Under the pieces are notes generated by a model that saw only the letters and a list, made by a program, of their open reading frames with translations, was not told the origin of the DNA and ran no database searches. Position numbers and translations under genes: made by a program. Positions 20,955-30,929 of a DNA stretch of 64,000 nt are shown here, piece by piece. The DNA comes from Marinomonas phaeophyticola. GTDB taxonomy: Bacteria; Pseudomonadota; Gammaproteobacteria; Pseudomonadales; Marinomonadaceae. The first letter of the stretch is position 1; each line of letters opens with the position of its first letter. The stretch covers positions 310,001 to 374,000 of the forward strand of contig NZ_JAPUBN010000013.1 of the NCBI RefSeq assembly GCF_026966905.1. The letters are read 5' to 3'.

Positions 20955-22871
20955 ATGTTACAGCGAGCTATCTCAAAGTGGGCGATGCTTTTTGCATTGG
21001 TATTAGCTACAACCTCTTTGGCATCAGCTAAAAGTTGGCAAGTAAATCTGCAGCAAGCTGATATTGGCGTCTTTGTTCGTCAGGTTGCAGAAATGACGGG
21101 TAAAAGCTTTATTATTGATCCTAGGGTCAAAGGTAAGGTAACGGTTATTTCTAATGATGAATTAGATGAAGATGCCATATTTAGGTTGTTTTTATCTGTA
21201 TTAACCGTTCATGGATACGCGGTTATTGATTCCCCTGAAGGCTATAAAATTTTGCCACAGAACATAGCAAAACAAGGAGGGGTAAATTTTGATTTGAATG
21301 GCTCGTCTCCTGGAGAACTTCTCGTTACGCGAGTCATTGTAATTAAAAATGCATTGGCATCTGAATTAGTACCTATTCTGCGTCCATTAATACCTCAATA
21401 TGGCCATCTCGCGTCGGTAAACGAAGTTAATGCGCTTATTATTAGCGACCATGCCGATAACATACGACAATTAGAAAATTTAATTTCTCGATTAGACAGT
21501 ACTGTTGAAGGCGATATTGCGGTTGTTTCTTTGAAGCACGCTTGGGCGGGAGACATTCTAGACGTGCTACAAAACATTAGTGGCGTGGCAGCATCTGGCT
21601 CTTCAAATACCCCAGGAAGCGCTTCTATTAGCACTCGTATACTTGCGGATGAAAGAACGAATCGCATTGTTATAAAGGGCAAAGAAGGCGAATTGACTCA
21701 GATTCGTGAGTTGATTGAAAAACTGGATGTACCAGCTCGTAAATCCAGTCGGCTACAGGTTATTCCATTGCGTTATGCCGATGCGAAAAAAACCGCTGAT
21801 TTAATAAAAGGGGTGTTGGGTAATACCGCAACAGAAGGAAACAGTGAAAAGCCAACGACGTTTAATATTCAAGCCGATGAAGATCTAAATGCATTATTAA
21901 TAAATGCTGAGCCGGATGTTATGGCGGATATTCAGTCGGTTTTGATCGAGTTAGATATACCAAGAGCGCAGGTGTTGGTTGAAGCCATTATTGTTGAAGT
22001 TAAAATGGAAGGATCAGAGGCTCTTGGCTTTCAATGGTTATTTGGTGATACATCTGATTCCACCACCCCTGTTATCGGCACTAACTTTACGAATGCTGGC
22101 AACAGTTTAACCAGTTTGGCCACCGGAATCGCAACTGGTACACCGAGTTTATCGAATGGCATTACCGCAGGAGTGGCTTCCTTTAACAGTAATGGGGACC
22201 TGAATTTAGCGGGTATCTTACAAGCCATTGAGTCTAACTCTAATGCGAATTTACTCTCCACACCGAAAATTCTCACTTTAGATAATCAAAAATCGAAAAT
22301 TATTGTCGGGGAAACGCGTCCTTTTCAAACGGGTGGCTATTCGGATAATGGGGACAACCCATTTGTTACCATTAATCGTGAAGACGTTGGTTTGACTTTG
22401 GAAGTGACACCTCACATTAATGCGGGTGATGAAGTTCGTATGGAAGTACTGCAAATTGTTGAGGCGGCCACGAATGAGTCTAGCTCATTAGGAACCATTA
22501 CCACTAAACGGGAAATTCAAACCACGGTCATTGCTGGTAATCGTCGTACTATCGTTTTAGGAGGCTTGATCGAAGATAATGTCACTGAGATTACACAAAA
22601 AGTACCCGGATTGGGGGATATTCCAATATTAGGAGCCCTCTTTAGAAGTACCTCCTATGAAAATGTTAAAAAGAACTTATTAGTCTTCATTCGACCGACT
22701 ATTTTGCGCAGCCAACAAGATGCAGAAGCTTTGTCTAGACGTAAGTATGAAAGCTTTAAATCCATTGAGTTAACTATGCCAATGAAGGAAATAAGAACCA
22801 GGAGCGTTGATGAGTTATTTGATTCAACTCGTTATGTTCCCGAAGTGGATACTGAGCTAGAGGCAAATTAG
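20955..22871 (+). CDS. gspD: Type II secretion outer-membrane secretin
   Basis: GspD forms the outer-membrane channel. The order is signal peptide (cleavage after SLASA), N0 domain, three N1-N3 repeats (about residues 100-330), then the secretin barrel with VLVEAIIVEV, LLSTPKILTLDNQKSKI, VGLTLEVTPHINAG and VPGLGDIPILGALFR. The C-terminal S domain suggests pilotin-assisted targeting, but no gspS is in the window. ATG 20955 has AAGGA six bases upstream and is preferred to the TTG just before it. Confidence 0.95.
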   Translation: MLQRAISKWAMLFALVLATTSLASAKSWQVNLQQADIGVFVRQVAEMTGKSFIIDPRVKGKVTVISNDELDEDAIFRLFLSVLTVHGYAVIDSPEGYKILPQNIAKQGGVNFDLNGSSPGELLVTRVIVIKNALASELVPILRPLIPQYGHLASVNEVNALIISDHADNIRQLENLISRLDSTVEGDIAVVSLKHAWAGDILDVLQNISGVAASGSSNTPGSASISTRILADERTNRIVIKGKEGELTQIRELIEKLDVPARKSSRLQVIPLRYADAKKTADLIKGVLGNTATEGNSEKPTTFNIQADEDLNALLINAEPDVMADIQSVLIELDIPRAQVLVEAIIVEVKMEGSEALGFQWLFGDTSDSTTPVIGTNFTNAGNSLTSLATGIATGTPSLSNGITAGVASFNSNGDLNLAGILQAIESNSNANLLSTPKILTLDNQKSKIIVGETRPFQTGGYSDNGDNPFVTINREDVGLTLEVTPHINAGDEVRMEVLQIVEAATNESSSLGTITTKREIQTTVIAGNRRTIVLGGLIEDNVTEITQKVPGLGDIPILGALFRSTSYENVKKNLLVFIRPTILRSQQDAEALSRRKYESFKSIELTMPMKEIRTRSVDELFDSTRYVPEVDTELEAN

Positions 22872-22944
22872 CTTGATACTTTGTAAATGTGCTTATTTTA
22901 CTGACATGAACATTTATATAAATTAATCCGTTGGAATTGAACCT

Positions 22945-24414
22945 ATGACGTCACTTCTCTATTCCTTTGTTAAACAGTCTGGGGTGCTATTACGTCAGGA
23001 AGGGGGTCATTGGATTGTGTCTCATAAGACGTCTGCCAGTATTGAGGCATTATGCGAAGCCGCAAGAGTTTCTCCTGTGTCCCCTGTCTATCAGTCCTTG
23101 TCAGATGATGAATTTGATGAGGTGGTGGTGCGCTTTTATCAACAGGAAGGCGGGCAAACCTTGGCTCTTGCTGAAGGCTTGGGAGACGATCTTGATTTAG
23201 CCAGTGCAGCGGAAGCGGTACCAGACAGTGAAGATTTACTAGAAAGAGAAGGGGATGCCCCCATTATCCGTCTGATTAATGCCATCATGAGTGAGGCAGT
23301 TAAGGAGGACGCGTCAGATATTCACATTGAAACCTTTGATAAGCGTTTATTGGTTCGATTTCGTGTTGATGGGGTATTAAGGGAGGTTATTCAGCCTAAA
23401 CGTGCCTTGGCGCCTATGCTGGTGTCTCGTATAAAGGTGATGGCCAAATTAGACATTGCTGAAAAACGTGTCCCCCAAGATGGGCGCATTGTACTACGTA
23501 TTTCTGGGCAAGAAATTGATGTGCGAGTGTCGACCATGCCGGCTACTCATGGCGAACGTATTGTGATGCGTTTATTGAGCAAGCAAGCTGGTCGTATGGA
23601 TTTACAGCATCTAGGTATGAATCAAGTTGATCGAGAGCGGATAACGGCGTTAATTAATCAACCCCATGGCATTTTATTGGTTACTGGGCCAACAGGTTCA
23701 GGTAAAACCACCTCTCTTTACGCCGCACTAAGTACTTTGAATAATGGCCGTCGTAACATTATGACGGTGGAAGATCCAGTTGAATATCATATTGAAGGGA
23801 TTGGCCAAACTCAGGTGAATTTAAAAGCCGACATGACTTTCGCTCGAGGGTTAAGAGCCATTTTGCGACAAGATCCTGATGTGGTGATGATAGGGGAAAT
23901 TCGTGATAAAGAAACCGCCGAAATTGCCGTGCAAGCTTCATTAACTGGCCATCTTGTATTGTCTACCTTGCATACTAATAGTGCGGTTGGCGCCATCTCT
24001 CGCTTAGAAGACATGGGGGTTGAGCCGTTTTTGTTGTCGTCTTCTTTAATTGGTGTGTTGTCTCAGCGTTTGGTCAGAAAACTTTGTGATCATTGTAAAA
24101 CCCCCATTGTAGCGGATGATGTCACTAAACAGCGGCTGGGTATTGACCTTAACACCGAAGACACACGGATTTTCCAGGCGAAGGGCTGTGATGAATGCTT
24201 TGATCAAGGTTACAAAGGCCGATTAGGTTTGTATGAATTGGTAATGGTGACTGAAGCCGTTAAAAACCTGATTCACAGTAAAGCCAGTGAACAGGAAATG
24301 GAATCCCTTGTTCGACAAGAGACCCCCAGTTTGTTTCATGATGGCGTGCAAAAAGTATTACAAGGTACCACCACGATTGAAGAAGTATTGCGAGTCTCCA
24401 ATGAACGTTCTTAG
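22945..24414 (+). CDS. gspE: Type II secretion ATPase
   Basis: GspE is the cytoplasmic hexameric ATPase that powers pseudopilus growth. It has Walker A GPTGSGKTTSLYAAL (about residue 250), the Asp box LRAILRQDPDVVMIGEIRD, the His box LTGHLVLSTLHTN, and a four-cysteine metal site (CDHC, then CDEC about 35 residues later). The N-terminal domain contacting GspL is shortish, so 489 residues is slightly below average for the family but complete. Confidence 0.95.
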   Translation: MTSLLYSFVKQSGVLLRQEGGHWIVSHKTSASIEALCEAARVSPVSPVYQSLSDDEFDEVVVRFYQQEGGQTLALAEGLGDDLDLASAAEAVPDSEDLLEREGDAPIIRLINAIMSEAVKEDASDIHIETFDKRLLVRFRVDGVLREVIQPKRALAPMLVSRIKVMAKLDIAEKRVPQDGRIVLRISGQEIDVRVSTMPATHGERIVMRLLSKQAGRMDLQHLGMNQVDRERITALINQPHGILLVTGPTGSGKTTSLYAALSTLNNGRRNIMTVEDPVEYHIEGIGQTQVNLKADMTFARGLRAILRQDPDVVMIGEIRDKETAEIAVQASLTGHLVLSTLHTNSAVGAISRLEDMGVEPFLLSSSLIGVLSQRLVRKLCDHCKTPIVADDVTKQRLGIDLNTEDTRIFQAKGCDECFDQGYKGRLGLYELVMVTEAVKNLIHSKASEQEMESLVRQETPSLFHDGVQKVLQGTTTIEEVLRVSNERS

Positions 24415-24466
24415 TCGGTCATGGCTTGTTTCTCGTTGGTTTTTTATAACAGAGGGTAAACGCTAG

Positions 24467-25668
24467 ATGGCGGCTTTTGAATATTCGGCGCTGGATGCGA
24501 AAGGTCGCAAGCAAAAAGGAGTGCTAGAAGCGGATAATGAACGGCATCTACGTCAGCTATTGCGCGATAAAGGCATGACCCCCTTGGACATCAAACAAGG
24601 GAAAGAGCGCTCGCGCCATTCTTTTTTTCACCTAGTATCAGCGTCAAGGATAGGGCGTTAATTACTCGTCAACTGGCTACCTTAATTGATGCCGGTTTGC
24701 CTATTGAAGAAGCGATTACCGGTGTTGCACAGCAGGCGAGTAAACAAAAACTGCGCAGTATGTTACTCAGTATCCGCTCTAAAGTGTTAGAAGGTCACAG
24801 TCTGGCACGGGCGTTAGCCGCGTATCCAAAAGCCTTTCCGGTATTGTTTCGAGCCAGTGTTGAAGCGGGAGAACAATCAGGCCATTTACAGCAAGTATTG
24901 ACCCGCTTAGCGGATTACACCGAGCGTCAAAGGGCGACAGCGCAGAAAATACAAATGGCCATGATGTACCCTATTATTCTTACTCTAGTGGCCATCAGTA
25001 TTGTGAGTTTTCTCTTAGGGAGTGTGATGCCGGATATTGTGTCTGTATTTGATAAGCAAGGTGCGGCTTTGCCTCCCATTACGGAGTTTATGTTATCGGT
25101 TAGCTATGGTGTCACCCATTACGGCCAACTTATCTTGTTATTGTTTGTTATCACTCTTGTTGTCTATAAATGGCTAATGACTAAGTCAGCGGCCAGCGCT
25201 ATAAAAGACCGCTTGATATTGAAAGTGATTGGTATTAGAAAACTGATTATTGTCGCTCAAATTACCCGTTATATTAGTACGTTAGCCATGCTTACTAGTA
25301 GTGGGGTGGCTCTAGTTGATGCCATGAAAATTGCAGCGCAAGTCGTGGATAACAGCAAGATGCAGCAAGGGCTGAAAGCCGCTATGGTGAAGGTACAAGA
25401 GGGAGGGTCGCTCGGCAAAGCCTTAGGTGATACCAAATTATTGCCCCCTATGATGTTACAGTTGATCCAGAGTGGTGAGCGCAGTGGTGAATTAGATTCC
25501 ATGCTGGCCCGTGCGGCCCATCAGCAGGAAGAAGAGAGTAGTGCTTGGATGACCACGCTCGTGGGGTTGTTCGAACCTTTGATGCTGTTAGTCATGGGAG
25601 GCGTGGTTATGATGATTGTGATGGCGATACTGTTGCCGATTATGAATATGAATCAATTATTAAACTAA
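24467..25668 (+). CDS. gspF: Type II secretion inner-membrane platform protein F, with a one-base frameshift
   Basis: GspF is the polytopic platform protein moved by GspE. The N-terminus (AAFEYSALDAKGRKQKGVLE) is in one frame to 24661. The rest, from PSISVKDRALITRQLATLIDAGLPIEEA onward, runs in another frame to 25668, with three hydrophobic segments and the second F domain (LTSSGVALVDAMKIAA). Adding one T to the seven-T run at 24622-24628 joins them into a normal 400-residue GspF. All neighbouring gsp genes are intact, so a homopolymer base-call error is the likelier reading. If real, the mutation would disable secretion. Confidence 0.88.
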
Positions 25669-25707
25669 ACACTAAATTAAATCCGTTAAGAAGAGAGTTT
25701 TCGAGTT

Positions 25708-26169
25708 ATGTCTATGTTTGAGAATCGCAAGCAAGTGCCATCTTTTAAGAAAAATAAAGCGGCATTTACCCTATTAGAATTAATGGTAGTGTTGGTCATT
25801 TTAGGGGCATTAATTGGTCTGGTAGCCCCCAATATATTAGGCCGATCAGATGATGCCAAGGTCTCGGTGGCCAAAACTCAAATTCGTAACTTAATGGCCG
25901 CATTAGACCTGTATAAACTGGATAATGGCCAATACCCTTCTACTGCGCAAGGGTTAGAAGCGTTAATTACTAAACCTTCCGGTTTTCCAGAAGCGAAAAA
26001 CTGGAAGTCTGGTGGCTATATGCAAAAGCGGCCTCAAGACCCTTGGGACAATGATTTTTTATATATCAGCCCTGGTTCTGATGGGGCTTATGATCTTATT
26101 TCTTTAGGTGCGGATGGTCGCGAAGGTGGCAGTGATGATGCCGCTGATATTAGTAAAGCGGACCTTTAA
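25708..26169 (+). CDS. gspG: Type II secretion major pseudopilin
   Basis: GspG is the main subunit of the periplasmic pseudopilus. The prepilin motif is FTLLELMVVLVILGAL after a basic leader. The globular part has YKLDNGQYPSTAQGLEALI and DPWDNDFLYISPG, then the acidic loop that binds calcium (SLGADGREGGSDDAADI). The residue before the cleavage-site Phe is Ala, not the usual Gly. Length (153 aa before processing) is typical. The prepilin peptidase gene is not in the window. Confidence 0.95.
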   Translation: MSMFENRKQVPSFKKNKAAFTLLELMVVLVILGALIGLVAPNILGRSDDAKVSVAKTQIRNLMAALDLYKLDNGQYPSTAQGLEALITKPSGFPEAKNWKSGGYMQKRPQDPWDNDFLYISPGSDGAYDLISLGADGREGGSDDAADISKADL

Positions 26170-26215
26170 AGATTTATAGATGCTTGATTCTTAATAGCGA
26201 ACGAAGGCAGACTAA

Positions 26216-26749
26216 ATGGCAAGGCTAGAAAGTCATAGTAGAACGCAATTCGCCTTTACTTTGCTTGAGTTGCTGGTGGTACTAGCGGTACTTGGTGGCA
26301 TGCTAAGTCTGGTTAGCTTTCATTATCAGACCGATACAGTCGAGCAGGAATTGGTCGAAGAGTCCCAGCGAGTTCGATTGTTTTTACAAAGCACCTTGGA
26401 TAAGGCGTGGCTTGATGGCGTGACTTATGGCGCGAAAATTACAGCAGACGAAATTGTTCTACTGGAACTCAAAGGCGGAAGTTGGGAACCTTTATCTAAG
26501 CGATATCAGGTATCCAATGCGGGAATGGAATGGCATTTAGTGGAAAAAATTGGGTTTACAAATTTATCAGCTGAAGGTCGTGATCTTATTAAGAACATTG
26601 ATTTAGTCTTTGCGGCCAGTGGTGAATACACGCCTTTTGAACTGCATCTTATGAGCGTGTCTTCAGACCCATTTATACAAAGCAGTGACAAGCAAACGAG
26701 GGTGTTAATCGGAGATGGAGCCAATGCCTTTGTATTTGCCACCGAATAA
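26216..26749 (+). CDS. gspH: Type II secretion minor pseudopilin H
   Basis: The 177-residue protein has a prepilin segment FTLLELLVVLAVLGGML preceded by Ala rather than Gly, then a weakly conserved soluble domain as usual for GspH. GspH is thought to link the tip complex (I-J-K) to the GspG fibre. Its last 35 bases overlap the start of gspI in another frame, so the two are coupled. Confidence 0.85.
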   Translation: MARLESHSRTQFAFTLLELLVVLAVLGGMLSLVSFHYQTDTVEQELVEESQRVRLFLQSTLDKAWLDGVTYGAKITADEIVLLELKGGSWEPLSKRYQVSNAGMEWHLVEKIGFTNLSAEGRDLIKNIDLVFAASGEYTPFELHLMSVSSDPFIQSSDKQTRVLIGDGANAFVFATE

Positions 26750-27218
26750 CGTTCAGCCTAAAACCGTTTGCCCGCATCGACATAGCATAACGGGTCGAGC
26801 TGAATTGGGCGCTTTTACTTTAATCGAAGTACTGATTGCCTTGGTAATTATTGCCCTTGTTGGCATGATGCTAGCGCAAACGAGTTCCCAATCAGTCGAT
26901 CAAACCGACTATTTGAAACGCAAATTAATGGCCGCCTGGGTTGCTGAAAACCGCATGACAGAGTTGCGATTATTGTCACTTCAAGGGCAAGAGATACGCT
27001 TTACTGACTCAGATGTTGAGCAAGGACAGTGGCGCTTTCGAGCTGTGTCGACACTAGAAAATCAAGCCGCTGGTGTGCTGCGGATAAAAGTACAGGTTTT
27101 TCAACTCCCCCAAGCGGATTCCCCTTTGTTTACCCTGACTGGTTATATACCTGCAAACATCCGGGCAGTGAGTGATGGTGATGACGTTATTGGTGGGAAT
27201 AGAGGCCGAACTCCATGA
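26715..27218 (+). CDS. gspI: Type II secretion minor pseudopilin I
   Basis: The prepilin cleavage region is G-AFTLIEVLIALVIIALVG. GspI nucleates the pseudopilus tip with J and K. AAWVAENRMTELRL is a typical GspI segment after the helix. From ATG 26715 the leader would be about 32 residues, unusually long; an ATG at 26724 shortens it little. The stop overlaps the gspJ start by four bases. Confidence 0.85.
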   Translation: MEPMPLYLPPNNVQPKTVCPHRHSITGRAELGAFTLIEVLIALVIIALVGMMLAQTSSQSVDQTDYLKRKLMAAWVAENRMTELRLLSLQGQEIRFTDSDVEQGQWRFRAVSTLENQAAGVLRIKVQVFQLPQADSPLFTLTGYIPANIRAVSDGDDVIGGNRGRTP

Positions 27219-27874
27219 GGCGTCTTAAGTATCATAATCAAAGCGGATTTACGCTGCTTGAATTACTTATTGTGTTAGGTATTCTGTCTTTTCTTGGGGT
27301 AGCAAGCTTTAATATGGCCGGTTCTGGCATACGTTTACAAAAAAGCATTGCGTCTCAAAGTGAGGCGTTAGAGGACGCTGTCAGAGTATGGCAATGGTTA
27401 GAGAGAGATCTAGAACAAATGGTTAATAGACCGGTTCGAGACCAGTTGGGAGAAACTCAAGAGGCGGTTTATTTACGGAATAATCAATTCTTCTTTAGTA
27501 AAGCGGGCTGGCAAAATCCATTAATGTACGTTCGTTCGGATGTGCAGCGAGTGGAATATCAATGGCAAGATCAGCAATTTATACGACGCTTTTGGCCTAT
27601 GATGGACAGAGATCAAGACAGTAAAGCCATAGAACAGGTGTTTGAAGGCATCAGTAATGTACAGATTTCCCTATTAGGAGAACAAGGTTGGACGAGTGTT
27701 TGGCCTGAGACGGAAAGCGCACTGAGACAAGGTGATTCGAGTACTGAAGAAAGCGGTTTGCGTTTACCGCAGGCCGTGAGAGTTCGCCTCAATTTGATGG
27801 AAATTGGTGAAGTGGAGCGCTTATTTATTGTGCCCTCTATTCCTTTAAATCAAGAACAGAACGAGACGATATGA
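27215..27874 (+). CDS. gspJ: Type II secretion minor pseudopilin J
   Basis: The 219-residue protein has prepilin motif SG-FTLLELLIVLGILSFLG with the normal Gly at -1, and WLERDLEQMVNRPVRD, the usual start of the GspJ soluble domain. It forms the tip complex with GspI and GspK. It overlaps both neighbours by four bases, giving tight coupling. Confidence 0.85.
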   Translation: MRRLKYHNQSGFTLLELLIVLGILSFLGVASFNMAGSGIRLQKSIASQSEALEDAVRVWQWLERDLEQMVNRPVRDQLGETQEAVYLRNNQFFFSKAGWQNPLMYVRSDVQRVEYQWQDQQFIRRFWPMMDRDQDSKAIEQVFEGISNVQISLLGEQGWTSVWPETESALRQGDSSTEESGLRLPQAVRVRLNLMEIGEVERLFIVPSIPLNQEQNETI

Positions 27875-28875
27875 AACGGAAAAAACTCCTATCGTCTCAA
27901 CGTGGTGTCGCCTTAATCATGGCCTTGATGGTATTTGCCTTAGTCAGTGCAATGGCGGCTAGCGTAATGAGTTACTTAGCGAAAGAAAGGGATGTGATCG
28001 CGCAAGTTCAAGAGACCGTTCAATTAAAGCAACAACTACTTGGTGGAGAAGCCTGGAGCATTCATGCATTTCTGCAATTAAATGAATCTTCGCTAACCTC
28101 ATTCGACCGTTCTAAATGGTTGATTGAGCAAAAAACCTTTCCATTAGAAGAGGAGGGTGATGAAATGACCGTCATCCTGCTTGACCGACAAACGTGCTTT
28201 AATGTGAACTTATTGGCTAATGAAGAGAGCGCCGAGCAAGGATATCAGCAATTAAAACGTTTGTTTTCTAACCTAAATCAAGATGAAAAACTAGCGGATC
28301 AGGTCAAGGATTGGCTCGACGCGGATCAGAATATTACGGGGGCAGCGGGGCGTGAGGATGAATTTTATCAAGCTTTTTCGCCCAGTTTTCGCACAGCTGA
28401 TCATGCTCTCGTCAGTGAAAGTACGATGCCACTATGGCAGTGGGATCAAGATCAATTGTCTATTTTACTGCCCTGGATGTGCCTCTGGCCACAAGCAATG
28501 GGCACCAACGTTAATCGTTTTCCAGAAACATTACAAAAGGCGTTGTTACCGGATATGACGGCAGAGCAGAAGCAGACACTCAACGCTCGTTTAGACAGTG
28601 CAGGCTTTAACAACGTAAAGGATTTTATAGGCCAAGAGAGTGTCGCCGATCATAATTTAAAAGAAGCCGATTGGCGTACAAATATGGCTTATGTTGATGC
28701 TTTTATAAAGGTAACATTAGGAGAAAGGCAAATGTCTCTGCATTCTCGTTTAATAAAATCTAATGATGGGGATGTCAGGGTGTACGGTCGATCTTATGGT
28801 CCTAATGAATGGTTGTTATCGTATTTTGACTTACCTAACACCGACTTAGCAGATGATGAACTTGAGGCTAATTAA
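27871..28875 (+). CDS. gspK: Type II secretion minor pseudopilin K
   Basis: The 334-residue protein caps the pseudopilus tip. It has the short leader and RG-VALIMALMVFALVSAMAA segment, lacking the Glu at +5 as is typical of GspK. It also shows CFNVNLLAN and VKDWLDADQNITGAAGREDEFY, matching the family's calcium-binding and alpha domain regions. The start overlaps the gspJ stop by four bases. Confidence 0.88.
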   Translation: MKRKKLLSSQRGVALIMALMVFALVSAMAASVMSYLAKERDVIAQVQETVQLKQQLLGGEAWSIHAFLQLNESSLTSFDRSKWLIEQKTFPLEEEGDEMTVILLDRQTCFNVNLLANEESAEQGYQQLKRLFSNLNQDEKLADQVKDWLDADQNITGAAGREDEFYQAFSPSFRTADHALVSESTMPLWQWDQDQLSILLPWMCLWPQAMGTNVNRFPETLQKALLPDMTAEQKQTLNARLDSAGFNNVKDFIGQESVADHNLKEADWRTNMAYVDAFIKVTLGERQMSLHSRLIKSNDGDVRVYGRSYGPNEWLLSYFDLPNTDLADDELEAN

Positions 28876-28948
28876 TTTCATGCACGCTAATCTGATGTTA
28901 ACTTACCCGGTACGAACTTATTCAGTATTAAAGAGAGGACTCGATTAA

Positions 28949-30268
28949 ATGAATCGCCTGATTATACGTTGCTACGAATCATCGACGATAAGCGATACGT
29001 CTAGAGACCTTTTATCTGAGCTTCCTCTTACAGAGCAAGCAACGAACGAGTCTAGAGTGCGATACGGAGCCTTATCTTCTCGTGGCGATTGGGCTCTTAT
29101 GGATGAAAAAGGCGCTTTGTTAGAGTATCAACAGGACGCAGACCTTCCCCAATTGACTCAGTATCTAGCGGAACAATCGACAGGCAAAAGCATGAGGTTT
29201 ACCGATGTTATTGTATGCCCTCCAACAGAGCGATTGCATACGCGTTGTCTGTCTTTGGATAGCGGCCAACGCAAACACCTTGAGACTGTTGCGCCTTTTT
29301 TAATGGAAGAGACCTTGGCGCAATCGATGGAGGAATTGCACTTCACCATATTGAATAAAAGTCAGCAGGACAGAACTTGGGTTGTGGCAGTAGAAAAAAC
29401 ATTACTCTCAATTTGGATTGAGCAACTGGCGAGCTGGCAGTTATTTTCTCCTAGTATCTTACCGCTTGCCTGTGGTTTTATGAAGGAGGCTGAGAAGCAA
29501 GAAGGTCATTGTTTATTGGTTAAGGTGCAGCAAGAGAATGTAAGTCCGGTAGAGGGAAGCGCGGTATTGTCTCCGCAATGGCTCTGGATCAATGACACCA
29601 CGGTCAATGTCCTAACAGACTCAATGTTGACCCATTTACCAAAAACAGCGATGGAGACCGCCATTATTGAGGCTGAGCCTGAAAAACGTGTGTTAGAGAA
29701 AATCGCTCAATTTGTATTACAGACAAAAAGCTGGCAAGAAAAAAACCTTTGTCACGGGGCATTTCGTCAAGGTGGTTTATGGCTGGAAAAATTAACGCCA
29801 TGGCGTTGGGTAGCGGCGCTCGCCGTGATTGCCTTTTGTCTTGAACTCTTTCTTTTACAGGCCTCTACTAAAGCCTTAGGGCTACAGGAACAAGACGTTC
29901 GCCAGCAAGCCAATGCTCTTTTCTTAGAACTTGTCCCCAGCGAAGGAAGAGTAGTGAATTTATCACGTCAATTACGAGGTTTACTACAACAGAATCCAGC
30001 GACGACGACCTCCACGAAAACGGATTCGGCTTACGATGTGTTGGCAAAAATTGACCAAGCCAGAGAGCAAGTTAAAGGCCTACATCGTTTAACTCGACTG
30101 GACTTCTTTGACCAAACTTATCGTTTAGATTGGCAAGCAGAGAAAAGAGAAACCCTTGATGCAATACAAAGTGCTCTAGAGAAAAGCGCGCTCTCTGTAC
30201 AAATGGAACAGGTGGTACGTCAGGAGCAGGGTTATAGAGCGGCATTAAAGATTCAGTTAACGAATTAA
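28949..30268 (+). CDS. gspL: Type II secretion inner-membrane protein L
   Basis: GspL recruits GspE to the membrane. The 439-residue protein has an actin-like cytoplasmic domain (about residues 1-280), one transmembrane segment (WVAALAVIAFCLELFLLQA, about 290-308) and a small ferredoxin-like periplasmic domain. Sequence conservation is low, as usual for GspL. Identification rests on this layout and its place between gspK and gspM. Confidence 0.85.
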   Translation: MNRLIIRCYESSTISDTSRDLLSELPLTEQATNESRVRYGALSSRGDWALMDEKGALLEYQQDADLPQLTQYLAEQSTGKSMRFTDVIVCPPTERLHTRCLSLDSGQRKHLETVAPFLMEETLAQSMEELHFTILNKSQQDRTWVVAVEKTLLSIWIEQLASWQLFSPSILPLACGFMKEAEKQEGHCLLVKVQQENVSPVEGSAVLSPQWLWINDTTVNVLTDSMLTHLPKTAMETAIIEAEPEKRVLEKIAQFVLQTKSWQEKNLCHGAFRQGGLWLEKLTPWRWVAALAVIAFCLELFLLQASTKALGLQEQDVRQQANALFLELVPSEGRVVNLSRQLRGLLQQNPATTTSTKTDSAYDVLAKIDQAREQVKGLHRLTRLDFFDQTYRLDWQAEKRETLDAIQSALEKSALSVQMEQVVRQEQGYRAALKIQLTN

Positions 30269-30304
30269 TCTATATTTAATCGGATTATGTAGAAGGATAA
30301 AACA

Positions 30305-30823
30305 ATGAAATCTTGGTTGATGAACCAGTTTCGAAGCAGCCCATCATTGTATTCAATATGGTTAGCTTATTTGCGCTTGAGCATTAGAGAGCAAGTGTTG
30401 GTGTTTGTTCTCGCCGCTTTTGTTTGCCTACTTAGTGTCTATTTTTTGCTATGGAAGCCAATGCAGTTGCAAAATCAAGCGGCTCAAGTGTCTTTTGAGC
30501 GTAGCTTAGCGGATTATTATAAAATTATTGAAAATGCCAATCACCTCCGTGCCTTTAAAGGGGAGTCCACCTCAGGCTTAATAGACAGATCGGCCAATGA
30601 ATTAAGAGCATTGGTTAATAGTACCGCACGACAGCATGGCATTGTCGCGGAAAGAATTGCGGTAGAGGGAGACAGTCGTTTGCAAGTTTGGGTGAGCAAT
30701 ACGGATTTTGCGAAATTATCTCCTTGGATTACCGCGCTAGGTAACGCAAAAACCAAAATTTATGCCATGCAATGGCGCAGTCAAGAAGTAGGAGAGGTGG
30801 ACTTAAAAATTACCCTAGACTGA
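30305..30823 (+). CDS. gspM: Type II secretion inner-membrane protein M
   Basis: The 172-residue bitopic protein has a short cytoplasmic N-terminus, a transmembrane segment (VLVFVLAAFVCLLSVYFLLW, about residues 31-50) and a periplasmic domain that pairs with GspL. WLAYLRLSIREQVLV just before the helix is typical GspM. It is the last gene of the gsp operon; no gspO follows. Confidence 0.85.
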   Translation: MKSWLMNQFRSSPSLYSIWLAYLRLSIREQVLVFVLAAFVCLLSVYFLLWKPMQLQNQAAQVSFERSLADYYKIIENANHLRAFKGESTSGLIDRSANELRALVNSTARQHGIVAERIAVEGDSRLQVWVSNTDFAKLSPWITALGNAKTKIYAMQWRSQEVGEVDLKITLD

Positions 30824-30857
30824 CGCTTTATTTAATTTATCCAAGCTTTGTCTTCTG

Positions 30858-30927
30858 CTTCCATGTACTTATCAACATGTACATGGAAGATTCTTGCTTA
30901 CATGGAAGATTCTTGCTTACATGGAAG
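30858..30927. repeat. 19-bp tandem repeat able to form alternative hairpins
   Basis: ACATGGAAGATTCTTGCTT is present at 30881-30899 and 30900-30918, with a partial third copy to 30927. An upstream CTTCCATGTA (30858-30867) can pair with the TACATGGAAG in each copy, so three competing hairpins are possible. It lies between the convergent gspM and cyclo-ligase genes. No clean T tract follows, so a terminator role is uncertain. Confidence 0.75.
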
Positions 30928-30929
30928 CG

